Shown here: piece after piece, positions 13,188 to 31,717 of the stretch
Position numbering within the stretch: position 1 is the stretch's first letter
Layout: each line of letters opens with the position of its first letter
Made by a program: the position numbers and the translations under genes
The notes under the pieces: model-generated
Seen by the model: only the letters and a program-made list of their open reading frames with translations
What the model was told of the DNA's origin: nothing
The model's database searches: none
Origin: Trichoplax sp. H2
Taxonomy: Eukaryota > Placozoa > Uniplacotomia > Trichoplacea
Length of the DNA: 64,000 nucleotides
Reading direction: 5' to 3'
Assembly (NCBI GenBank): GCA_003344405.1
Contig: NOWV01000172.1
Span: 62,001-126,000 of the forward strand

Positions 13188-16100
13188 ATGAGTAATTCAG
13201 ATACGGAAATTAATCCAACGGACGACAACGAACAAAGTCAAACCGTTACTACCATTACCAGAAGGCACAGTGATGGCCAGAAACACTTTAAAAATTCGCG
13301 TAACCACCAACAGCGAAAAAGGTGAGAAAATTCTATATTATGCCAATGGTTGTTGATGATTAACGATAGGCCAAATCCTATTAACATATAGACTAAAAAT
13401 TCCCCTTTGGCTATACTATCTGTATTGTTTTTATAGCCCCAGTTAAAGTAACTAATTATTAAATGGGATGTTTACACTTTTGAAAAAATGACTGCCTTCT
13501 CCATCGAGTTATCCTACTAGACTTTATTTTCGGGCATATTGTTTCATTTTACTTTACAACACAGAAGTGGTTTACGCTCGTACATGCATGCCTATTCTTT
13601 TTCCTATTTTGCTCTTAACTAACTCATAGCATCTTAGTTCAATTTATTGATTGTTGAATATGGAAAGAAATTAATTTGAATCGAAAGCCGAACAACATTG
13701 CAGCAAATATATTGAGTAGATACGGTGCATAAACGCATTCCGATTGAATAAATAGGATAGGACGAGGTGTTGTAGGCTATATGAATTTTTCCTAACGTTA
13801 ATTATTTCCTGATTATTTTTATATTAGCTTGGATTCCCTTATTCTTTAAAAATAGTCGATATGGCCGCTACAATAATACAGCCGATAGTGGTATAGTCAT
13901 GTTTCAGTTGAAGGTTTGCTGAGGGAGAGGAATCCTACGATATTTCAGTCTTTATCATCGGATCCTTAACTTATTTCTTTAGCATAGCTTTGATCGTGAC
14001 GGCAATATTAACCCTTAATTTAAAGCCAGGCCTATCGCCATAATTCATTCAGCAAGTATATCATGAAATTTTCCATTTTAACTACTGTAATACATTAGGA
14101 TGAGATATTGTGAAAGGGTCGTAGGATTTCCTTCATCAGCAATTCTGTTCTATCCATTTCCTTAGCATCACGCATCGATAGCACTTTACTGACTACTAAT
14201 GTATTCGATCGCCATATTCGCTTAGTTTCTATTGCGCCTATTCCTTTAGTGCGATTATGATAGCATTTTTAATATTTTAACTTCACTAGCTTGATTCCTT
14301 TCCTCTGTGTAGTGATTGGGTTTTACAAACCCCTTAGGTTCGTAATCGTCTAACTCAAAATCTGAGTTATTAATTTGAGCAAATCTCTAACCTGACACAA
14401 GATTACTTCTTAATGCTATCATACTTCAATTACTACCGTAATTAGCCGAAACTTTTACACTTGGCAACAAATCATTTTTTAATATTTTAGTTTGCTTTCC
14501 AAAAAATCACTATTAAGACCTTCAGTGATGGTACCATAGCAAATTCGATCTAATAAGTCGACGGAAATAAGGTACTCTTCTTTTACAGTAGTTATGAACT
14601 CACTAACGGCATGATGATGGCCTACCGATATTTTTATTTTCATTTGAAATCACTGATAGGCTATATTACTACTATAATATTTAGTAATGGCAATTCAACT
14701 TAATTAATTTCTTGCCGACGAGGTGTTATAGAAGATTATAACTTCCTTAAACGTAATTTTTCTATCCTCTGTTTCCTTACTATCGTCACAATTTCAAATC
14801 TATATAGTTCATCAATTGCTGAATAATGTTTCCTTGAGCATCAAATCAAACAGTACGTATCGCTACGAATATACTGAATGACTATATGGTGACCTTCCAA
14901 TTTAAGAAATAAATTATAAACATAGAATAGAAAGAGGTGTTATATAAAATTCAAATTGAAAAGGATAGCGTGATCAAGTAGAAGTATTCTTTTCAACAAT
15001 AAAAAAATACAAGCATCATGGCTTCAACAACAATTTACCCTCCTCAATCCTAAGTTTACTGGTTGATGAAAGTTCACATTCAGCATTATACTCTAGGTAC
15101 TAATTAGCTATCCATACTAAGCAGAATTAATATCTGAAGTTTAAATCAATTGATCCTCTTTCAAGGAATCAACTAGATCACCGGGTAATTAATGAAAATA
15201 TGGATTTCGGGTAAGTACAATGCACAGAAATCGATTTTATTAGGTTGCCGAGCTATTTTTCATAATACTTTAATCGCCGCGTTCTTACCGGTAAATCCGT
15301 GAATAAATCCCCTTTGCTGCCTTATGAGTATCACTTCCAGTCATAAAAAGCATTCGTTCTACAGCAAGCATCTCCTTAAGAAATAAGTAGAAGTGTTATT
15401 TGCAATTTTGATTCTTGTACATTTACTTACTGTTGATAAAATTAACTATCTGGGTAATGAGTCTGGTGGTAAGTAGCATTCTTCTAAGATTGAATAAACA
15501 GGGTCAGCATCAAGTCAAAGGAGTATTTAATTGACCTAATAGTAGGTAGAAATCCCCATATGAGCATTTTGAGATATATAAACTGAAACTTTTACGAGTT
15601 TACTATCTTAACTGTTTCTAGCCTATCCCCTGCTACCCTCAATTAGACATATAGCTTAAATAGGAATAACTTTCTCATAAAATCCTTCATTATCTTCTAC
15701 ATATCATCCCATCTAATTTGGTTAATATTGCATATCATTTATTAACCATGATTGGTAGTAAAAAGAATTCAAGAGATCAGCAGGCTATCGCTATGATATT
15801 AGAATATTTACAAGCTAGATCTTTGTTACTTTTGTATATTGATCTCTCGGGCATATAAGTGCTTTAGTACAACAGGATTCTTCTTAATACTCTTAGCTTA
15901 AAATATACCTTAATAGATTAAATAGTGCCTGGCTTACATCTAGAAATACTTATCTCAATATCCACACTTTAAATCAGATTATTAAATGATGTCAAAAATT
16001 GCAGACCAGTAATAAATAATCCACTCCTCAACTGTTAGTATGTTATATACCCTCTAATTTAAAAAGAATCTTTGGTCAGCATTTCATCCTTCATACCTAA

Positions 16101-19100
16101 GGTAATGGCAGTATTTTACACGGAAATTACTTAATGTGATAGCTCCTTTTTTACTTCTTAAATGATGCTAATTAATCCGAAATGAGCTACTTTATTCCTA
16201 TGGATTATATTTGTACTAATGCTAATAAATTATGATAGTACAATGGCATACCAATATCTCTAATGCGATGATCAGATTATGCTTTCAGCTCCCAAAGGAG
16301 TTATTTATTAAGATATTTTATACTTAATGTAATACAAATGAAATTATCACGAAATCAGTTATTGCTATTAGCTCATTTTCTAATCGTTCGATTAAGCTAT
16401 TAAATCCAAAAGTGAGATTTTTAGAATATTTTTGTTTAATGTCATACAAATTGTGATATTCATCTCGATATTTCGTGTTTAACCCGATGCAAGCAGATTG
16501 CTTAGAACTTACACATATTTAGCGTTAGAAATCCATGATCAGCTACAGAATTATGCTTTTAGATTCAAAAGTGAAGTATTTATCTCGCATTGGCACACTG
16601 TACAGTATTCAGAAACTACTTTATACTGGTAACCCATTATTCAACTGCCAAGATAACTTTTCGATCCAAAATGAGATGTTTTATGTCGACAATTATGCTT
16701 CGACTATCAAGACAATAATTGGCACTAATAATCTCTTTCTCAGCTACAGATTTATGGTGTCAGATATAAAATGGGACATTCTGCCTCATTATTTGCTGCT
16801 CATGCCCTTTACTAAAGGTTTACGATACCTTAAACTAGGGCAAATTATAATCACTCAATGCTAATCCTTCTCAATTTTCACGGTATAGGAACAATTTCAT
16901 GCTAATATTCTAATTCAATTCCAACAATTTTAATATTAAGCTCTTTAGCTTCCCTAAAATTTTATATATACCTATCCATTGTGGTTATGGGTTGTATGTA
17001 CAGATATCTTGTAATAATCTGTAAATCATGGATTACTTGGTAAGCAATAGAGCCTTCTACCTGAGCTCTTTGGTAAAGTATTTAAAGTATACAGAATCCC
17101 TACGTCAATTGAAGATCATTGCTTGCTATGGGAATCTTTATTTTACTGCTTCTATTTCTAGGTTAAATATCGTAAGAAGTTAATTTAGTTTTAACATCCT
17201 TTCAAACAGTTGCACATTAATGAATTATAAAGAGATGTATTAGATCCTCACTTTACACCCACAAGTTAATATTACCATCAAGAAGTAACAGACTTGTTTC
17301 TAAAATCAAGATCTTCTCTTATAGTTATACTGATACTACGCTAGACATCATTTTATTATCACAGCTCTAACCCTGGTTCTATGTTACATTTTTAAATCTA
17401 GCTGATCAGATAGTAAATTTTTCAGCTATTCCTTACGGAAGGGAAACTTGTACGAATCTTCGTAAAACGTGATATCCTTGAGTTCTTGCTATTTAGATAT
17501 CAAGAATATGATCTAATTAGTTATACTAGCCAGTATGAATATTTTAGCCTATTTTATCCATACCCTAAAATGTTGGCTACTACTCCTTAATTTTGGTCCT
17601 AAGGGCTATACTGTAGCAAGGTCTTACGCTCGGGACTATATGCTGCCATATCAGCATCTTACAGGCATTTCTCTGAACGGTCAGTTAGCTAGATTTTTAT
17701 TCAAAAAAGATTCCCGTTAGCATTTTAATGAATAATTCTTATGAAATCAAGAGTTTCATTGATTTCAAGGGGATGCTAATAGTAATATAATTGCCATCGT
17801 CTATGACTTGCATTGGTTTAGATAGTTGTAAATTGTATGTTTATGCTGAACATTTTAATCTCCATGTTATAGGCCGACGAAGGCTTTACCTGCTTCGACT
17901 GCTGCTCCTATCGATCAATCACAATCGGCTATTCCTAAATCGCAAATACGAGAGAAATTAAAAGCATCTCATCTTGTCAGTAAAAAGAAAGAAAATAAGC
18001 CTTTGGTATGTCAAAGACTGTGAATACTTAGAACTCTTGACAGCTTTAGCTTTAATATTACATGCGTACAGTATATCGAACGTTAATAAAAACAAAATCT
18101 ACATAGTAAATCAAGATAAAATGGTATACGTGTATGTAAGATAGTATCAATCAGAATAAAGATACTACGCATCTAGAGAATATAGCAAATTTAACCAAAC
18201 TTCTAGTAATAATTAATTTAAGTTAGAATTCACTAAAAGTATGATCTAATAAATAAGCTAAAGTGGTTATTTTTCTCTATGAAGTACAGAATATATTATC
18301 AAATTTACCGATTCATTTAGTATTCTATGTCGAAAAAATCATACTACATTCACCAATTGCCAAAGATTATGAAAAGCAATAATTTAATTAAGAGTTTTGA
18401 ATTTGCGATTAAGATATACGGTATGCTCAGATTGCACTAAATACATAATTGATAATGTAATACAAACTCAGCCAAGATCATAGCATTCATTAAGCTAAAT
18501 AATAGTTTCTCTATTCTTGATCGTATAAGAGAACTATCATAATTAATCAAAACTAATCATTGTTAACTCGATGCAAGCATGCAAATTCGCATCGAATATA
18601 AATCGGTGCTTGGAAGTCAGCACTAAATCAAATTACCGAGTAATAAATATTTATCCTTCTTTTTACTACGGCATTTTACTCAATAACTAGGTTGCCAAAC
18701 ATCATTACACCAATAGTAATACAAATCAGGGTAGCCAACATCAAGAAGGACCTCTGAAAAAGTTACCACAACGTAAAAATTCCAATGGTAAACCAGCATC
18801 ACCAGGAGCAGATGGGACAGCAAATGCGCCTTCTCGAAGCTCGCAAACAAATTCAAATACCAATCCGCCTGCCAATGGACGATCCTCACGATCAAGTTCG
18901 CCAGCGCGACGAAGAGCAGCATCACCAGCGGATACCGCTAGAAACGAATTATTAGCCTCTGCTAAGCAGCGCGTTGATAAAGTTCTACGAGCTAGATTAT
19001 ATTTACTACGTCGAGTTGGTCAGCGAGTATTTATAGTAACCAGTGATTCACCGAATCACAAATATCGTGTAACTATTGGAGCTCAGGTAGCAAAATTGAT

Positions 19101-22100
19101 CCTCTTGAAAATTTTCCATGACTCTAGAATATTAATTTCTATTGGAATAATATTTCTTATTTATCAATATTAGACATGTAGCTGTGGAAAAGGGCAATTT
19201 TGTATTCATCTACTCTTTATTATGTTGCGAGTTTTCGCCTTGGATCCTTCAGAACCAATTATTTGGAGGAGATCATTGTTAAACTATGAGGTAAGTCTCG
19301 ACAAGTAGTCTTTATGAAATATAACATGACGCTCAGAAATCCAATTTGTCTATCACAATTAGTCGACGTAATAAGAATTAAATTAACTACTTCATTAGCG
19401 TCATATAAATAGCTCGATAAGCCATCTTACCTTAACGCTACTGTGTATTAAGCTATAAATCTGCATAGTAGTTTATGATGCTTAGAAATTGAACACTCCT
19501 CATCAATGCATATTTTAAATCCGTTTTTAAAAGAGTTGATAAATTATAATTATATGAGTATACTAGAGCGAGTACTCTTAACTACGGTACTTTTCTTTGG
19601 CAATTGGAAGCCTTTTATTAGAGAATATGCAATTAATTAAAGCTAAAAATATTTCACACTAATAGGTTGAAGGATTAATCGAGCGATTTGAGAACAGATG
19701 CAAATCAAGATCATCTCGAAATGACAATACCGATACTTCTACTAAGCAAGAAAATCAACGAAATGAACAAGCATCAAGTCCCACCATGCCATTTAAAGAA
19801 GCTCCAGGAGATGCCGACACTAAAGATGATGAAATTTGCTCTATTTGTTTACTGCCAATGATTGATGGTGAAAGTATGGTGGATTGCCCTCATTGCAAGA
19901 ATTGGCTCCATCATCACTGCATGTCTATATGTAAGAAATACAAGCTAGATGTACTAAAACATATGCAATTTCCTAACATAAGCTGGTCATAATAACAACC
20001 GCGTAGGAAACTAATGCGCTAATTCTAAAGAAAATAGGTTCTAGTTTCGCTAATATTACTTAGAGCGATCATTCTTGTTTATTTACCTTGATGCTCCTAA
20101 CTAATTCTATATTCTTAAACTAGTAATTTCCTTTAAGGTTAATTCAATAATAATTATCAAAGATACATAATTAGTAAACAAAAATTTATCTGTCCTAGGG
20201 GCTGGAGAATGCAAAAGGCAGAATGATCACTTAATATGCCCGCTATGCCGATTACCCTGGATAAATCAATCAGGCAAAGACCTAAAACAATCCACGTTAC
20301 TGAATGATGAAAATAATGACAGTGGAATCCAAGATATGGCCTACGTCAAGTCTCAAACGATCGAATCATTGACAGGTACAGAGAATTCATCCGCTGCTAA
20401 TCATTATGCCCATCAGAATAATCAAAATGAGAATCGTACCCTACCAGAAGATGATCAAATACATGAAGCTGATGATACGTCGTCGGAAGGTTTCGATACT
20501 CACAGAGTTATTAGTGATGCAGCTGATCAATTACAAGAAATGTCGTTATCATCGACAAGAGTCTTTAGAGATCATCCTAAAAATAAGAAAGAAGTCGAAG
20601 AAGAAGATGCTTTAGCGCTAACTATGGCTCTGAGCTATTCCGAAATCAAAAAGGATGTCGTTCCACCCATTAATGAATTACAAGCGGCAACTAATTTGAT
20701 TTTAAAGGGTAATTGTAAGGTAAGCATTAAAGGAGGAGCAAAAACATATATTATCCAATAATTTTTATATCGCTGCAGCTTGTATCTGCCTAGTTTTCTA
20801 TGGATTATTCGTTACTCAAGATTATCATATTGCTATAAATTTACCAAAATCCATATTGTTTTCAATCCAATACATGTATACTTAGACTAACAAATACTCA
20901 ATCGATATGATATCAATTTTGTTTATTTAATAAGATGTAATATTTATTTAAAAGTTGATACTGTAAATTAACAATTCTGCTAGTATAGTTAATTATAAAT
21001 AAATACAACGATAACTGTACAAAATTTTCTCGACTCTAACTATTTGGATATCTATAAATTTTGTATCAGAGTGAGAATCCGTTCAAAGATATTGACAGCA
21101 CTTACCTCGAAAATTCTCAATGGCAGAAAGGCAAGCTGTTAGGCACAGGAGCTTATTCAACATGCTATGCTGCTCGAGATATCAAGAGTGGAACATTAAT
21201 GGCTGTTAAACAAGTGAGTTTAACGCATAGAAAATAATTTCATAATAAATGTTAAAGAGCATTAATTGGTATTTATGCTTATGATTTAATTGCAAAATAC
21301 GTAATCGACAGGTTGCATATTGTCGAAACTCCGCTGAAGAACAGCAGCAAGTTTATGAAAGTTTAATTAAAGAAATTTCCTTGCTCAATCGTCTAAATCA
21401 TCCTAACATTGTTCGCTGTTATGGTGCAACTGTGCAAGATTCACATTTTAATATCTTTGCTGAATGGTTGGCAGGTAAGCTCAAATTAGCTAAGCAGCTT
21501 TTGCTATCATGGATATATTTACGTATAGAATAAATCAATAACATGATTCTGATGTAAATAGAACTTTCAATAAACATGTCGAATTATACTTTATCTAGCA
21601 ATACTTTTAATATGCCGATGCTAAATCATATTAAATCCTTAGGTGGTAGCATTGCTTCTATGTTACACAACTATGGGCCATTTCAAGAGAATATTAGCAA
21701 CGCTTATTGCTTACAGATATTACGAGGTTTAGTTTACCTCCATGATAGAAGGATTGTGCATCGTGATGTTAAAGGTATGTTAACTGACTTAGGTGTAATC
21801 AACTAAATATCTATTAAGTCAGTAATCCTGCATAAGTACCCTGATTCTCATTTATCGATAAATTCAAAATCCGTACATCGAAGACATATACGTTAGATTT
21901 AATATATATAAATAAGTAGAGAAATATCGTACACATTTGTATTAATCATAATTGCGCTAATTGCAGGTGATAATATCCTTGTCGATGCGACCGGTCGTAT
22001 AGTTAAATTGGCTGATTTTGGCTCTGCTATACAATTAACTGCAACAAAATTAACTGGTGCAGGTTTATTACAGGGCCAAATGGTTGGAACCGTAGCTTTT

Positions 22101-22727
22101 ATGGCCCCTGAGGTATAATATACGAGTATTTTACGTCACCTACAGTATAATCCTGTACTGACTGATTCCAATCGTAAATTTTTAAATTTCTCTTTTTCAT
22201 TACTCATTAAATTTTAAAACATTTAATAAGGTCCTACGTGGTGAAAATTATGGAAGATCTAGCGACGTTTGGAGTCTTGGTTGTGTTATGATCCAAATGT
22301 TAACCGGAAAGTTACCTTGGGGAGCAGATAATATTTCTAATCACTTCGCACTTATCTATAAAGTATGTTTGCTTGTATAAATCTCAAATTAAATCATTGA
22401 GTCAAAATATGCGATTATAGTACATCGAAAGTAGCCAACCTACAAATTTCTCGTCATATTAAATTATTAAAAAGATGTTGATCATTAATAATATGATTTC
22501 AATACAGATTCTGCTAATCACCAACTAATCATCGTCTTGCTTGCATTTTGACCTTTTAGATTGCTACTGCCACTGAAACTCCATCAGTCCCTGAGCATTT
22601 GAGACAAGATACGCGTGATTTTTTGCTGAGATGTCTAGAAAGTAATCGTGAATTTAGACCTAAAGCAAAAGAATTGTTAATTCATCCACTCTTTCGAGAT
22701 GCAATTCAACCACCATCACTGAAGTAA
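13188..22727 (+). CDS. MAP3K1: MAP3K1-like (MEKK1) kinase with SWIM and RING fingers
   Basis: MAP3K1 is a cytoplasmic kinase that activates MAP2Ks of the JNK/ERK cascades and is also a ubiquitin ligase. Twelve exons join in frame: 13188-13321, 17873-18005, 18691-19086, 19174-19290, 19666-19930, 20199-20719, 21070-21213, 21312-21474, 21643-21774, 21967-22112, 22231-22362 and 22560-22727, for 816 residues. Residues 90-205 are basic and Ser/Pro-rich. The SWIM finger ([12 protein letters not shown]) is at 222-233 and a RING with C318, C321 and closing CPLC is at 318-365. A ubiquitin-interacting-like acidic stretch ([13 protein letters not shown]) is near 482-494. The kinase spans about 540-810, with lysine in MAVKQ near 569, HRDVKGDN with Asp near 666, and DFG. 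The vertebrate protein has a much longer segment with helical repeats between RING and kinase; here only about 175 residues separate them. The start is the first ATG of exon 1. Confidence 0.92.
13322..17872 (+). other. 4.5 kb first intron of the MAP3K1 gene
   Basis: This intron has a GTGAGA donor and a TTATAG acceptor and is several times longer than the other introns of the gene. It holds a worn tandem repeat near 16.1-16.8 kb and otherwise AT-rich sequence. An open frame of 109 codons at 16535-16864 lies within the repeat and shows no family similarity. An alternative promoter could sit here, but I see no direct sign of one. Confidence 0.7.
16150..16800. repeat. Worn tandem array inside MAP3K1 intron 1, period about 100-120 bp
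   Basis: Stretches related to AGATTCAAAAGTGAGATATT recur near 16174, 16286, 16402, 16561, 16662 and 16761. Several are preceded by GATCAGCTACAGAATTATGC-like sequence (16267, 16539, 16739). Spacing is 99-159 bases. Copies are diverged. The alignment was by eye. Confidence 0.45.
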
Positions 22728-25700
22728 TATTCAGCATAATTCATCTAACATCCTACGTGATATCGAAGATACCTATATTTACTGAGATATTGAGCAAGTA
22801 ATCGTGAATTTTTATCTAAAGTAAAAAAGTTTAGCGAATTCATTCTTAAAATAAACAATGAATTGTTTTATAAAATTGGTTGCAGTAAACTGGGAATCAT
22901 GTATGATCCCAGTAATACTTTCATTTTAGCTTTGGATCCAATTCTAATAATTAAGAGTATCATGGTATCATAGTAATCACTATCGCCTTAGAGGTAGTGA
23001 AAACAATACAGGCAAGCCTAAATAACATTAAAACTACCATCATATATTCCTGCCTTTCAAAAAATGCAGTTCCTTGAGTGGTTGCTTCATTCTCCCTGAT
23101 GACAAAACTTTGTAGCATCTAGCTGTTTTTTATTTTATCTTGGACTTATTGGCGCAACCCACGAAGTACAACTGGCTGTAAATTATTTAAAAGATACTTG
23201 GATTTATTTAACCTCAAGTCATCTCTGTATATTTAAAAAATCTATGAACAATCAATCTTTCCTCCTTTATAATCGAACTTAGTCATTAACGATCACGATG
23301 TTGATATGGCGGCCACACTAAAATTGCCAACCGCATGGCTAGTACCAGTTGGACAACTATCCATGAGGGTAATGTAAAATAGAATTGTGCTTATTGCATA
23401 TAATAATCCTCATCAATCCAAGCAGCTGCTTTCTTATTCTTCCATATTTGATTATCGGAAGAAACATCTTGAATAACTATCAAGGCAATGACATTACAGT
23501 GTTATGCTTTGATTAAGTTTAATATTTCGTGAATTACCATTGTTTGAGCGAAGCTTTATTTCTAGTCACTTTCATTAATAATAATATACATATTATATAT
23601 GATACGAATCTATTCGTATTTCATTCGAGTTGAAATTTTTCTACTTAGGTTAGCTGCAATCTGCAAAATCAGATATTCTTAGACAAAAACATAATTTTAT
23701 ACTATTTATATGACTTTGAAACGTGTTGCTTTACATGTATAAAGAATTTTAGATATAACGAGATAACGTTATGATGATATATGATATTCTTGCCGATATT
23801 TATAGGCGATATAAAACTATAGAATAGCATTTTTCTTTAAATTGAACCTTTGTATCCTTACTGAGCTTTCAGTTTTACGTAGGTCTTTATGAACTATAGA
23901 TGTGATTTTATAAAAGCGAATTTATGAACCTCATATAGCTGTATCTGTGATCCTTCTTATGCAAGATTTTAGTCTTCGTAACTAAAAATGCCGCAAATCC
24001 CTTTGATCATTTTTGGCTGTTTTATATTTATTTAGAAACTATCTGATATAAAGTACGTACTAATGTACAAAGGCAGATAAGCCTCATCCAGTTGATATTC
24101 ATGTACAATTCTGATATATAATATTATAATATTGTAGCTCAAGAGTAGTAAAACGCGTATAACATCAGTTTATGCTTTCAATAGATCTACTTTCTTCTGC
24201 ATGGATATTAAATGACGCTTAATGATAATTCTATCAAATTTCTGATATTTAAACATAAAATTGAATATATCATACCATAACACTACTCGTAATAATATAT
24301 TCAAAAATACAAAAGATCCCTTGCAGATACTGCTCAACTATTTAAAATTGTTATTATATTAAAGTTACTATCTTATATAGGAACAAAAATTAAATAAAAT
24401 AACTTTAAAATTGATTTTCATTGGGCGATTCAATAAGTAACGAAATCTTTAGGTAAAATTATACCGAACGATATAAATTTGATTCGTCTAATACTTAAAT
24501 ATTACATCTTTTTCCTACATCTGCGGCAACGGTAATAATATAAAAGATTGATACTTGATAGTAGTAATACAACGTATATACGGCACACTCGTAGTAGGCA
24601 GTAGCAATTTCATTAAGCTAATGCCTTAAGCCTATATATTCACACAGTTAATTCCATTTTATAACCATTTCTATTCAATTGTTTTAACTCATCGCTAACA
24701 ATATGCGATTGTATGACAATATCAAGAGGAATTTATAAATTAATTTTAAACTCTTATATGCTGCCTGCTTTCTTAATTTGTGCTTAAATAAGCTGATAAC
24801 ATACTAACTATAGCATTTGCTATGCATAATGGTATAGAGAAATAGATACTTTGATACTGTCAAAATAGCGATCTAGTATTATTCGTGCTCGTTAGGCTGG
24901 CTATTGCAAATAATTCAGGTAAAACTAGCCGACGCTTCTCGGTAACTGGACTAAATTTAGCTTAGATGGTTTTCATAAATTACATCAGAACCTCTACCAT
25001 AATTGACTGATCAGTATCAATGGTAGGTAAATACCAATATGTCACGTTCTGACTGTTGGAGGGAACTAGATATGTAAGAAAATATTTATCGTTAAGTGTG
25101 TAGACAGTAATTGTTATACCGGCAAAAAACTGCATCCTGATATTGTCCTATTCATCTAAATTGTAACAATTCATAAATACATTGACATTTTTTGAAATGC
25201 ATATTGGGCCTTACTATCCTGTAGAGAACGAATATTGGCCAACTTTAATCAATTTCGCAATTGTGTAGTAGTAGACAACATACGAAAGCATGAGAATGGA
25301 AAAAATAACGCACTGAGGTAATTAAATGTCTTTAATCATGTGCAACGTTCGTACATAACCTTTAATCAATTGAATAATAAATATTATTTTGGTCACCAAC
25401 ATTTAATCACTGTAATATTCTATAAGTCTGTTTCAACAGCATTATCAAACTTCTACATTTTCTAGCAATTGAAGCTGATGTGAGAAGATTCAGCAACTTA
25501 TAGCTAAGTTAATTACGGAACAATATTCGTTAGCTATCCGGTTGATTTGATTATCTTCATCTACCATACCAATAAATTAATACAGTTGACTGGGATGTGC
25601 AGTTCATAATATATCTTGAATAAAAACTTTTTTAATATAGTGTTAAACATTAGTTACTTTTAGAAATCGTACGATTAGTAATTATGAATTTTGAAAAGAA

Positions 25701-26017
25701 TGCAGTTATCAGTAAAATTAAATAAATTTCGACTGACAGTTATTTATAACATATTTTATACACAATACGAGTGGAATTAAAAATTATTATATATCGAAAA
25801 GTGTGGTCTTTTACAGTTACAACTTAAAACTTAAAATAATCAATATAGTCTTACTACTGTAATCGATTCCAGACATTTTTCAATATGTAATAAATTCTTA
25901 CTAAGGTGTTGTAAATTTTTAGCCTCAGTCATAGATATCTCGTCTATGTACAGAAAATTTGTTGAAATAACATTCAAATTAATTCTGAAATTGTTGATAC
26001 AGTAATTTGTTAATACT
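22728..26017. other. 3.3 kb convergent spacer between MAP3K1 and TESK
   Basis: Both flanking genes end here, so it should hold two 3' untranslated regions. Just after the MAP3K1 stop, 22793-22822 echoes part of the last coding exon (GAGCAAGTAATCGTGAATTT against GAAAGTAATCGTGAATTTAG), which looks like a small local duplication. I see no gene in the rest. Confidence 0.6.

Positions 26018-31717
<5,700 letters not shown>

Noticed and set aside
16535-16864. Open frame of 109 codons in MAP3K1 intron 1
   Set aside because: It lies inside a worn tandem repeat, has no similarity I know, and sits between well-supported exons of one gene.
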